DNA of 6,638 bases, from positions 1,299,656 to 1,306,293 of the forward strand of contig CP070688.1 of NCBI GenBank assembly GCA_020353135.1. Reading direction: 5' to 3'. A model generated the notes under the pieces. That model did no database searches and was not told the origin of the DNA. It saw only the letters and a list, made by a program, of their open reading frames with translations. Source of the DNA: Chloroflexota bacterium (GTDB lineage: Bacteria > Chloroflexota > Anaerolineae > Promineifilales > Promineifilaceae). Within the stretch, counting starts at the first letter, position 1; the number at the start of each line of letters is the position of its first letter. The position numbers and the translations under genes are program-made. Below, in pieces: positions 1 to 5,982 of the stretch.

Positions 1-731
1 GTGGCGGCGTTGCCGGCAAAGGCGTAGCTTGCTACTGGTTTCTGGTCGCCGAAGCGGACGGCTGACTCCGTGGTGACCATCTCGGGATAGAATCGCTCGC
101 CCAGGAAGTCGCACATATCGCGCAGCTGGCCCTCACGGTCGGCCAGCAGCGCTTCGTGGCTCACGACCAGGTAGCGGCCGACGTAGCGGGTCTCGTTGCG
201 CCGGGCCAGGCGGGCCGAATGGAGCCAGCGGGCGGTTTCCCAGCCAGTCTTGCCGGCTCGTCGCCGCCCCACCGGAACGCTGCCCTGGCGCGCCCGCGGG
301 TCGCGGATCATGTGGATCATGCGCGCGGCCGGGTAGTCGTCGAAAATGACGTCGGCATATTCTTCAATCAGGCCGATTTGCGCGCCCCAACGGCGCTTGC
401 CGATGGACAACGCAAATTGGCAGTGGATTATTTCGAACAAGCGGCTGTAAGTCGCCGGGCCGCGCCAGAATTCGCGCCGGATGCGCTCCGGATCGGGCGA
501 AAGGGCCTGGATCGACTTGCGGGCCAACATGGCCTCCAGGCAACGTTCCAGGTTATCCGGCCGGCTCAGGTCGCCGAAACGGCCGTAATAGCGTTGCCAC
601 ATGTAAGTCCGGCGCGAAAGGACGATCAACGGGTGAGACGAGAGCATCAGGCGCAGTGGCGTCTTGCCCGAATAGGAAAGACCGCCAATGAAGATGGGTC
701 CGGCGCTTACGTGGTTTGTGTACTCAGACAT
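1..731 (-). CDS. Sulfotransferase family protein (Sulfotransfer_3-like), 3' end beyond window
   Basis: The reading frame is open from an ATG at 731-729 to the left edge, giving 243 visible residues beginning MSEYTNHVSAGPIFIGG. It is a PAPS-dependent sulfotransferase that would transfer sulfate to a hydroxyl or amino group, probably of a glycan. A P-loop-like 5'-phosphosulfate loop is seen at residues 16-27 (GGLSYSGKTPLR), followed by SHP, and the 3'-phosphate motif at 143-151 (RDPRARQGS, with Arg143 and Ser151 at the usual spacing). The visible part aligns block by block with the genes at 771-1793 and 2571-3551 (RYYGRFGDL, ERCLEAML, the TY.RLF block, RRWGAQ). The missing C-terminus should hold the GRYRG-type PAP contact, as in the paralogues, which are about 330-340 residues long. 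The start has no recognisable Shine-Dalgarno sequence, and a heptad repeat lies directly upstream. It follows the neighbouring sulfotransferase by 39 bases, so it is probably in the same operon. Family assignment is firm; the acceptor is unknown. Confidence 0.88.
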   Translation of the reverse strand, partial: MSEYTNHVSAGPIFIGGLSYSGKTPLRLMLSSHPLIVLSRRTYMWQRYYGRFGDLSRPDNLERCLEAMLARKSIQALSPDPERIRREFWRGPATYSRLFEIIHCQFALSIGKRRWGAQIGLIEEYADVIFDDYPAARMIHMIRDPRARQGSVPVGRRRAGKTGWETARWLHSARLARRNETRYVGRYLVVSHEALLADREGQLRDMCDFLGERFYPEMVTTESAVRFGDQKPVASYAFAGNAA

Positions 732-736
732 GATAC

Positions 737-778
737 TAGCGGTTAGCTGCGAGCTTCTAGCTACGAGTTGCTAGCGGT
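737..778. repeat. Degenerate heptanucleotide tandem array between two sulfotransferase genes
   Basis: Six consecutive 7-base units are visible on the plus strand: tagcggt, tagctgc, gagcttc, tagctac, gagttgc, tagcggt. A seventh weaker unit (tggcggt) runs into the coding end of the gene at 771-1793, whose TAG stop lies inside the array. The units share an NAG start (tag or gag) and vary at the last positions. The array fills most of the spacer up to the ATG at 731, where no ribosome binding site is seen. It resembles the arrays at 2534-2561 and, more loosely, 5891-5974. Confidence 0.7.
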
Positions 779-1793
779 TGGCGGTGGCCTGGCGCAGGGC
801 GCGATAGTTGGGGTCGACGATCTTGCGCTTGCTGGGCGTGCGGCCGATCAGGCGCGGGAAGCGGTGCTGCAGGCGTTCGACGGCGGTCCAGCCCCACATC
901 TTGAGCACGTTGACCGGCCGGTCGAGCAGGTTGTAATAGAGCTGCTCTCCAGATGAGAAGTGAATCTGGTCCGGCTCGTAATCGTACCTGGCCATCTCGC
1001 GGGCGGCGTGGCCCTGGATGAAGGCGATCTCGGCTTCTGGCACGCGGCCACGATAGCGGCCGATGTAGTCGGTGGTGACCGGCGTCTGGCCGGCCGGAAT
1101 GTCGCGGTCGCCGCTGATCTTGCGCCGGAACTTCAACGCGTCGTCCATGGTCAGCATCGCCGGTTCATAGGTCTCGCCCAGAAAGTCGCATAGTTCACGC
1201 AGCGTTTGCTCGGGCCGGGAGACCATCGTCTCATAACGGACGATCAGGGCCCGGCCGGGATAACGTTCAACGTTTCGCTCGGCCAGGCCGACGGAGTAGC
1301 GCCAGCGGGCCACGGCGCCGCCGGCTCGCAGCTTGCCCTTGGGCCAGAGGGCCAGGGAGGCTTCATAACGATCGCGGGGGTCGCGAACCATCTGGATGAT
1401 CCGGGCGCCGGGATAGGCGGCCAGGACCTGATCGGCGTAACGCTCGATGAGGCCGGTCTGGACGCCCCAGCGCGGTTTGCCTTCGCGCTCGGCGAAGTGG
1501 ATGATGAAGAGCGAGAAGAGACGGGCGTAAGTCGGTTCGCCCTGGCGAAAGTCGCGCCGGACCCGGTCGGCGTCAGGCTGCAGATAGGCGACGTGTTTGT
1601 AGTGCAGCATGTCGTCCAGGCAGCGCTCGAAGTTCCGATCGTCGGCCAGGTCGCCATATTGGCCGTAGAAGTAGGTCCACATGTTGGAACCGACGGCCGG
1701 GATGGCGATATTGGGATGGGAAGCCAGGAAGGCGCGCATGGTGGTCTTGCCACAGCGGTCCGGGCCGCCAATGAAAATGGGTCCCTTTTCCAT
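771..1793 (-). CDS. Sulfotransferase family protein (Sulfotransfer_3-like)
   Basis: This 340-residue cytosolic sulfotransferase would use PAPS as donor. The 5'-phosphosulfate loop is at residues 9-20 (GGPDRCGKTTMR, followed by ASHP), the 3'-phosphate motif begins at 137 (RDPRDRYEAS), and the C-terminal PAP contact is GRYRG at 245-249. In the 3' motif the conserved Ser position holds Ala145 and the Ser is one residue later. The family's usual WxxK block reads RWGVQTG, with Gln in place of Lys, as in the partial paralogue at 1-731. The start chosen is the ATG at 1793-1791: it overlaps the stop of the upstream gene by one base (TAATG), a GAGG lies at 1803-1806, and the paralogues begin the same way just before GPIFIGG. 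A longer frame to 1892 would run through the upstream gene. The acceptor is probably a sugar in the same sulfated glycan, but this is inferred from context only. Confidence 0.9.
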   Translation of the reverse strand: MEKGPIFIGGPDRCGKTTMRAFLASHPNIAIPAVGSNMWTYFYGQYGDLADDRNFERCLDDMLHYKHVAYLQPDADRVRRDFRQGEPTYARLFSLFIIHFAEREGKPRWGVQTGLIERYADQVLAAYPGARIIQMVRDPRDRYEASLALWPKGKLRAGGAVARWRYSVGLAERNVERYPGRALIVRYETMVSRPEQTLRELCDFLGETYEPAMLTMDDALKFRRKISGDRDIPAGQTPVTTDYIGRYRGRVPEAEIAFIQGHAAREMARYDYEPDQIHFSSGEQLYYNLLDRPVNVLKMWGWTAVERLQHRFPRLIGRTPSKRKIVDPNYRALRQATANR

Positions 1794-2518
1794 TAAATAC
1801 GGCCTCGCAGATATTTCCAATAGACAGAACGGACGGCATGGGCCCACTGGTACTGCACCTGGTGCGACCAGGGCACCTCGGCCTCGCCCCACTCCGGCGG
1901 GAATTCATAGCCCCATTGTTTCATGAAGGGGCCAAAGACGCGCCGGGCCTGGCCTCTTATCTCGGGCGTGTAGTGAGACAGGTAATCCCGGTCGCGCATC
2001 TTGGTCGTGTTCCGCACCGGCAGAGGCCGAATTTGCTCAATGGCCATCAGCTCCAAGGCGGTGGAGAAGTCCTGGGGTAGATGCTCAAAGCGAATCACGA
2101 AATCAAAATCCTGGTGGTTCAAGCTGGACCAATTGTCATACGGGAAGCGATAGGCCAGTTTGAAGAATGTCGGGAAATCTGCGCCACTCTGCTGGACGTA
2201 GCGGAACAGCAGATCTTCGTAACGCTCGACGGCGCCTTTGCGGCGCTTGATGCTCTTCGGCCGGGTATGCCTGAAGCTGTGGTTGCTCTTGATCTTGAAG
2301 AATCGGCTGACGGCATCGTCCATCGGATTGCGGATGCTGGACAGGACGAAGTATTCCTTCTCTTCCTCAGAGGCGACCTGTAAGAAGCTATGATAGGTGC
2401 TGTGCTTTTTCAGGATCGGCTGGCCGTCATAGAGTTCCTTCAACTCCTTTTCGACGGCGGTGGTGCCGGTTCTGGGTAAGGCTACGAACACGTACTTGAA
2501 TTTGTGGCTGATGATCAT
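1793..2518 (-). CDS. Sulfotransferase (Sulfotransfer_2-like, distinct from its neighbours)
   Basis: This is a 241-residue protein whose N-terminus (MIISHKFKYVFVALPRTGTT) is typical of the Sulfotransfer_2 group, which includes carbohydrate sulfotransferases. The 5'-phosphosulfate loop is PRTGTT at residues 15-20 after a hydrophobic beta strand, and the 3'-phosphate motif is SSIRNPMDDAVSRFF at 60-74 (Arg63, Ser71). A basic stretch (RHTRPKSIKRRKG) follows and the C-terminus is rich in aromatic residues. It does not share the GPIFIGG, YGDL or ERCL blocks of the three other sulfotransferases, so it is a separate subfamily rather than another duplicate. The ATG at 2518 is preceded by a strong AGGAGG. 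Its TAA overlaps the ATG of the next gene (TAATG), which suggests coupled translation. It would add sulfate at another position or sugar of the same product; the acceptor is unknown. Confidence 0.85.
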   Translation of the reverse strand: MIISHKFKYVFVALPRTGTTAVEKELKELYDGQPILKKHSTYHSFLQVASEEEKEYFVLSSIRNPMDDAVSRFFKIKSNHSFRHTRPKSIKRRKGAVERYEDLLFRYVQQSGADFPTFFKLAYRFPYDNWSSLNHQDFDFVIRFEHLPQDFSTALELMAIEQIRPLPVRNTTKMRDRDYLSHYTPEIRGQARRVFGPFMKQWGYEFPPEWGEAEVPWSHQVQYQWAHAVRSVYWKYLRGRI

Positions 2519-2523
2519 CTTGG

Positions 2524-2529
2524 CCTCCT
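2524..2529 (-). promoter_or_regulatory. Shine-Dalgarno sequence of the Sulfotransfer_2-like gene
   Basis: AGGAGG on the minus strand lies five bases upstream of the ATG at 2518. It is the strongest ribosome binding site in the window. It supports this start, and it may also drive the coupled downstream gene that overlaps at TAATG. Confidence 0.75.
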
Positions 2530-2533
2530 GGAA

Positions 2534-2561
2534 TAGCGGCTAGCAGCGAGCGACTAGCGAT
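2534..2561. repeat. Short heptanucleotide tandem array in the spacer between two sulfotransferases
   Basis: Four consecutive 7-base units are seen on the plus strand: tagcggc, tagcagc, gagcgac, tagcgat. They belong to the same (t/g)AGC-type family as the array at 737-778. The array occupies about half of the 52-base spacer between the genes at 2571-3551 and 1793-2518, and it stops just before the Shine-Dalgarno sequence of the latter. No terminator hairpin is seen in this spacer. Confidence 0.6.
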
Positions 2562-2570
2562 TTTTCGAGG

Positions 2571-3551
2571 TCAGCTGGCGAGGGCCAGGCGGCGGGCGGA
2601 GGGCATTCGCCCCACTCTTTCCTTGATGCCGGCCTGGGAGCGGGAAATCAGCAGACGGGCCAGGTTGAGTGGTATGTCCTTAACATAGAAGGTTAGCCTG
2701 GCAGAGCCTGATAGAAGCAGCGCTTCGGGTTGGTAACCATAGTGAGCCATCAGCTGGCCGGCGACCATCTGCATGAAGGCGACTTCGCGATCGGAGAGCG
2801 CGCCCCGATAGCGGCCGACGGACGTGGTCCATATCTCTCTCGGCGCGCGGGCGGCCGGCTCGTCAGGACTGTTCGTTTCCTGGTCGACTCGTAACATTTC
2901 GGGCGAATAGGGCTCGTCGACGAATATACAAAGCTCTTGTAGAAAGTCTTCTGGAGCGCTCACCAAATCCTCGTAGCGAACGACCTTGTAGCGGTCCGGG
3001 TGCTGGCGTTGATTTCGCTCCGCCAGCCGGGCGGACCAGAGCCAGAGGGAGGCGCCGCCGCCGATCTTGCCCTTCTTCGCGCCGCGATGGGTCGCCTGAG
3101 ACACGTAACGGTCGCGCGGGTCGCGAATGATGTGGACCATTCTGGCCGTTGGATAGGCGGCCAGGATGGTGTCGGCATAGCGCTCGGCGTTCAACGATTT
3201 GTCGGCCCAGCGTGACTTGCCCAGGCGGCGCTGATTCTGTTCTTGCAGCAGGGCGAACAGCCTGGCGTAGGTCATCTCGCCGTCCTGGAAATCGGCCCGC
3301 AGACGCTCGGGTTGGGGCTGCAGACGCTTGATACGGGTATAGCGCATCATGTCGGCCAGGCAGCGGTCGAGATTGGCCGGATCGGCCAGGTCGCCGTAGC
3401 GATTGTAGTAGAAGGACCAGAAATTGATCCGTCGGGTCACGGCGATTTCCGGGTGTTCTTCCAGTAACTCGCCCAGCAGGCCGATGCCGCTTCGATCGGT
3501 GCCGGCCAGGAAGAGCGGTCCTCTAGTGGACAGTGGTCCTCTAGCAGACAT
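2571..3551 (-). CDS. Sulfotransferase family protein (Sulfotransfer_3-like) with altered phosphosulfate loop
   Basis: This 326-residue protein is a paralogue of the genes at 771-1793 and 1-731. The 3'-phosphate motif is canonical at residues 143-151 (RDPRDRYVS), GRYRG lies at 246-250, and the WxxK block is intact (RWADKS, Lys118). In contrast the 5'-phosphosulfate loop reads GTDRSGIGLLGELL (17-30), with Ile-Gly where the paralogues have Lys-Thr, so PAPS binding may differ. The start chosen is the ATG at 3551-3549: it overlaps the TGA of the kinase gene (TGATG) and has GGAGG seven bases upstream. A TTG one codon earlier is possible but spaced less well. The N-terminus carries a six-residue duplication (ARGPLS / TRGPLF) that the paralogues lack. 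Coupling to the kinase gene, whose family makes PAPS, supports the sulfotransferase role; the acceptor is unknown. Confidence 0.88.
   Translation of the reverse strand: MSARGPLSTRGPLFLAGTDRSGIGLLGELLEEHPEIAVTRRINFWSFYYNRYGDLADPANLDRCLADMMRYTRIKRLQPQPERLRADFQDGEMTYARLFALLQEQNQRRLGKSRWADKSLNAERYADTILAAYPTARMVHIIRDPRDRYVSQATHRGAKKGKIGGGASLWLWSARLAERNQRQHPDRYKVVRYEDLVSAPEDFLQELCIFVDEPYSPEMLRVDQETNSPDEPAARAPREIWTTSVGRYRGALSDREVAFMQMVAGQLMAHYGYQPEALLLSGSARLTFYVKDIPLNLARLLISRSQAGIKERVGRMPSARRLALAS
3517..3544. repeat. 18-base direct duplication in the N-terminal codons of a sulfotransferase
   Basis: The sequence ggtcctctag occurs at 3517-3526 and again at 3535-3544, 18 bases apart. It encodes RGPL twice in frame near the protein start (residues 4-7 and 10-13). 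The two paralogues have one GP(I/L)F block only, so the extra six residues look like a recent in-frame duplication. Confidence 0.6.
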
Positions 3552-4195
3552 CAACTGGCCTCCACCCGGTTGTCATCGACGACAAGTTCCGGCCGGCTTA
3601 GCGACGCGTCCGCGCCGGCTGGCGAACCATTCTGGCCATCGATCGGAGCCACAAAGCCGCGGTCAAGCAGTAATTGGAACAGTTTCCGGGCGCTCTCTTC
3701 TGGCGGCTGGTTCACGGCGTCGATCACGAGGGCGGGCGCTAGCGGGGCGTCGAATGCCCGATGGCCGCGATGACGCAGCCTGGCTGCCTGGCGCCGTAAG
3801 GCGTGCCGGGTTCGCTTGATGCGGGATGGTTTGTGCTTGCGCTTGGCCTTGCGAGCCAGGGCAACGTCGGCCGGCACGTCGACATAGATTTCCAGAAAGC
3901 TATCGGGCCCGATCAATTGGCGGGCGGCTTCGCGGACCTCACTACGGGCGCTGACCGTCACGCAGATGACCACGCCGCCATGCTTGACGATCTCGCTGGC
4001 CACCAGCGCTTTTCGGAGCAATTTGCCCTCGCTGGTTCTTTCACACCACCTCTTCTTGAGGAGGGGAACGACGTCCAGCACCGAAACGGTGAGTCCGGCT
4101 TCGTCGAGCAAAGGAAGTAAAGCATGTGTGATGGTGCTCTTGCCGGCGCCGCTGCGGCCGGTAAACCATATACAAACGCCTCTTGAATCAGTCAT
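3551..4195 (-). CDS. Adenylylsulfate (APS) kinase-like protein (CysC family, divergent)
   Basis: This 214-residue P-loop protein resembles APS kinase, the enzyme that phosphorylates APS at the 3' hydroxyl to make PAPS. The Walker A motif GRSGAGKST is at 13-21 in the usual setting (GVCIWFTG before it). Later family blocks are recognisable: SEIVKHGGVVICVTVSARSEVREAARQLIG and FLEIYVDVPADVALAR. Key differences are clear. The LDGDxVR signature reads LDVVPLL (40-46), as if Gly-Asp were deleted and Arg lost. The KGLYxKAR...FTGIDDPYE substrate lid is replaced by a very basic stretch (RKAKRKHKPSRIKRTRHALRRQ and onward). The C-terminus has about 30 extra residues. The ATG at 4195 has only a weak GGAA upstream. 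The gene overlaps the next sulfotransferase as TGATG, which fits a role in sulfate donor supply. It may instead be an inactive or repurposed homologue, such as a kinase for another substrate. Family membership is fairly sure, activity is not. Confidence 0.8.
   Translation of the reverse strand: MTDSRGVCIWFTGRSGAGKSTITHALLPLLDEAGLTVSVLDVVPLLKKRWCERTSEGKLLRKALVASEIVKHGGVVICVTVSARSEVREAARQLIGPDSFLEIYVDVPADVALARKAKRKHKPSRIKRTRHALRRQAARLRHRGHRAFDAPLAPALVIDAVNQPPEESARKLFQLLLDRGFVAPIDGQNGSPAGADASLSRPELVVDDNRVEAS
3559..3563 (-). promoter_or_regulatory. Shine-Dalgarno sequence deciding the start of the sulfotransferase at 2571-3551
   Basis: GGAGG on the minus strand lies seven bases before the ATG at 3551 and inside the last codons of the kinase gene. 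This spacing favours the ATG over the TTG immediately upstream. Confidence 0.65.
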
Positions 4196-4242
4196 TACTT
4201 GGTAGTTCCGTAGCTTCTGTATGTAATCGCTTAACGGGCAAT

Positions 4243-4279
4243 CGTTACGCTTTGGCGTTACGCTTTGGCGTTACGCTTT
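4243..4279. repeat. 13-base tandem repeat across the flippase stop codon
   Basis: The unit cgttacgctttgg is present at 4243-4255 and 4256-4268, with a partial third copy at 4269-4279. On the minus strand each unit contains AAAGCGTAA, the last two codons and stop of the flippase gene. The TAA triplets fall at 4271-4273, 4258-4260 and 4245-4247, in three different frames. The rest of the 75-base spacer to the kinase gene (4196-4242) shows no clear hairpin or promoter. Confidence 0.8.
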
Positions 4280-5869
4280 CGCGCTTCGCAGGCGCCTTTT
4301 GGCGATCCGGCGCCGCGCCTGGGCCACGATGACCTTTTCCTGTTCGGGCAGGCCCAGCAATAGCAGCAGACCGGCGTAGACGGCGAAGAGGATCGCCACC
4401 TGGAGTATCAATAGCAGCAGATTCATGTTATCGACGAGCAGCTGCTGGACCAACAAGGCGACGGCCAGGGCCAAAAGAGCGGCGGCGATCGGCTTAATGA
4501 AGGTCCGGTTCAAGGGCAGGATCCGGAAAACATACCAGACTTCGATCATGCGCAGGGTGTTGATGGCGGCGTTCACGATCAAGGCGCCGACGGCCGCGCC
4601 CATCAATCCGTATTTGGGAATGAGCAGAACGTTGACGGTGATGGCCAGAATCAATTGAATGACCGAGTTGGCTACTTTGACCCTGGTCAAGCCGGTCATG
4701 TCGATGATCGCGCCGCAGGTCCCGGTAAAAGCGTCGACCAGTTCGGCAAAAGCGAGGACGCGCATGGCCATCGCGCCGGCGATGAAATCGTCGCCAAAGA
4801 TGGCCAAGATGCCCTCGGAGAACAACAGCAGCGTCAGAAAGATGGGCAGGTTGACGGTAACGCCCCAGCGGGTAGTGGTCTGGTAGATATTGGCTAACTC
4901 GACTCGATCCTTCTGAGAATGAATCTCGGCGATGATCGGCCGGGATGAGGTACTGATTGAGTTGAAGGCCATGCGGCCAACCAGGTTGACCCGGCCGACG
5001 ACGTTGAAGACGCCTACACCGGCGGCGGTGTAGAAGGTGCCAAGCAGCAGCACCTGGATATTGGAGCGGAAGCTCCTGAGCAGGCCGGAAATCCACACCG
5101 GCAGCGAATAGCCCATGAGCTCGCGCCAGTTGCGCTTGGCCGAACGAAGACCGCGCCTTAGGGGAAACTCTTTGTTCAGGAAATAGAACAGCAGGCCGAC
5201 AGCGATGAGATTGGCTACGCCAAAGACGGCCAGGGCATGAATAGCCTGCATGCCCAGGAAAAACAGGATGGCGATCAATATGAGACGCACGATCACCTGG
5301 ACGAAGTTCTGGGCGATCACCGCATAGTGCATCTTCTTGAAGCCATGCGTCGCTCCGGCCAGGACGGTGCTCAGGGTCATCAGCGGCACAATGATGGCCA
5401 TCAACTGAAGCATTGGCGCCAGCTCGGGTCGATCGTAGATGTTGTGGGCGACGACGTAGGACAGGGCGAAAAGCCCGATGGCCAGCACGGTGCTGATCAG
5501 GGCCGGCAGCCCGATGCCAATCTGAATCGCGCCCCACATCCCAGCTTCGTCGCCCTTCTTGTTCAGGATGGCGACGTAGCGCACCATGGCCGTATGCAAC
5601 CCGAGCACGGCCACGCCGGCGACGATGGTAGCCACGCTTATGGCCAGGGTGTAAAGGCCGTATTGGTCGGCGCCCAGGGCCCGGGCCATCAGGAAGGCCA
5701 GGATGAAACGGGTGCCGTAGACGAATAGCCGGCCGGAGGCGACGATGCCGCCGCCTTTAGCGGCAGTCAGGGCGTTCCTGGTATGATTGTCAGCTTCGGC
5801 GGCCGTCTTGGCCTGGGGCGCGGGCGCGGCTGCCTGGGTAGCAGCCGACACGCTTTGTTCTACAGTCAT
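4271..5869 (-). CDS. Wzx-type polysaccharide flippase (MOP superfamily)
   Basis: This 532-residue integral membrane protein probably moves lipid-linked oligosaccharide units from the cytoplasmic to the outer face of the inner membrane. About 14 hydrophobic helices can be read. The first begins near residue 40 in the family-typical stretch GRLFVYGTRFILAFLMARALG, followed by QYGLYTLAISVATIVAG. The pair nearest the C-terminus is IAAALLALAVALLV and LLLLILQVAILFAVYAGLLLLL. The length suits the polysaccharide_synt/Wzx group. The first 40 residues are an Ala/Gln-rich hydrophilic tail, and the C-terminus is basic (RRRIAKRRLRSAKA). No clear Shine-Dalgarno sequence precedes the ATG at 5869. The gene lies 75 bases upstream of the kinase gene and 113 bases downstream of the GGDEF-remnant gene, so it may be in the same transcript. 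A MurJ or MATE role is less likely, given the polysaccharide-like N-terminus and the sulfation context. The substrate is unknown. Confidence 0.85.
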   Translation of the reverse strand: MTVEQSVSAATQAAAPAPQAKTAAEADNHTRNALTAAKGGGIVASGRLFVYGTRFILAFLMARALGADQYGLYTLAISVATIVAGVAVLGLHTAMVRYVAILNKKGDEAGMWGAIQIGIGLPALISTVLAIGLFALSYVVAHNIYDRPELAPMLQLMAIIVPLMTLSTVLAGATHGFKKMHYAVIAQNFVQVIVRLILIAILFFLGMQAIHALAVFGVANLIAVGLLFYFLNKEFPLRRGLRSAKRNWRELMGYSLPVWISGLLRSFRSNIQVLLLGTFYTAAGVGVFNVVGRVNLVGRMAFNSISTSSRPIIAEIHSQKDRVELANIYQTTTRWGVTVNLPIFLTLLLFSEGILAIFGDDFIAGAMAMRVLAFAELVDAFTGTCGAIIDMTGLTRVKVANSVIQLILAITVNVLLIPKYGLMGAAVGALIVNAAINTLRMIEVWYVFRILPLNRTFIKPIAAALLALAVALLVQQLLVDNMNLLLLILQVAILFAVYAGLLLLLGLPEQEKVIVAQARRRIAKRRLRSAKA

Positions 5870-5890
5870 CTGTTGGGGGATAACTACTGA

Positions 5891-5974
5891 CAGTTGACAG
5901 TTGTCAGTTGACAGTTGTCAGTTGAGAGTTGATAGTCGAGAGTTGATAGTTGAGAGTTGTCAGTTGAGAGTCGA
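5891..5974. repeat. Heptanucleotide tandem array (CAGTTGA/CAGTTGT type)
   Basis: Twelve consecutive 7-base units run without spacers on the plus strand. The first five alternate cagttga and cagttgt. Later units are variants: gagttga, tagtcga, gagttga, tagttga, gagttgt, cagttga, gagtcga. A decayed unit (ctactga) sits just before, at 5884. The array fills most of the 113-base gap between the flippase and the upstream gene. It resembles the short tandemly repeated heptamers known from cyanobacterial intergenic DNA. TGACA/TGTCA arms could form only weak hairpins. No convincing promoter was found for the flippase gene. Confidence 0.88.
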
Positions 5975-5982
5975 ATCAACCG

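Noticed and set aside
156..746. Plus-strand frame of 196 residues at the left end
   Set aside because: It lies opposite a sulfotransferase with clear motifs, has no recognisable domain, and arises from the GC-rich third codon positions of the minus-strand gene.
1794..1892. Longer start at 1892 for the sulfotransferase at 771-1793
   Set aside because: It would read through the 3' end of the upstream gene in another frame. The ATG at 1793 overlaps that gene's stop and matches the paralogues' N-terminus.
3552..3554. TTG start one codon before the ATG of the sulfotransferase at 2571-3551
   Set aside because: ATG is the better codon and its distance from GGAGG is more suitable; the TTG would leave only four bases.
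5237..5728. Plus-strand frame rich in His, Asp and Gly
   Set aside because: It is antisense to the membrane helices of the flippase. His, Gln and Asp richness is what reverse-complemented hydrophobic codons give.
5891..5974. CRISPR array or a series of TTGACA -35 promoter boxes
   Set aside because: The units are seven bases long with no spacers, so it is not CRISPR. TTGACA appears only as a product of the heptad on the plus strand, opposite to all genes, and no -10 element follows.
5870..5982. Rho-independent terminator or promoter in the gap before the flippase
   Set aside because: No GC-rich stem followed by a T run is visible on the minus strand, and no paired -35/-10 elements are seen apart from heptad-derived matches.
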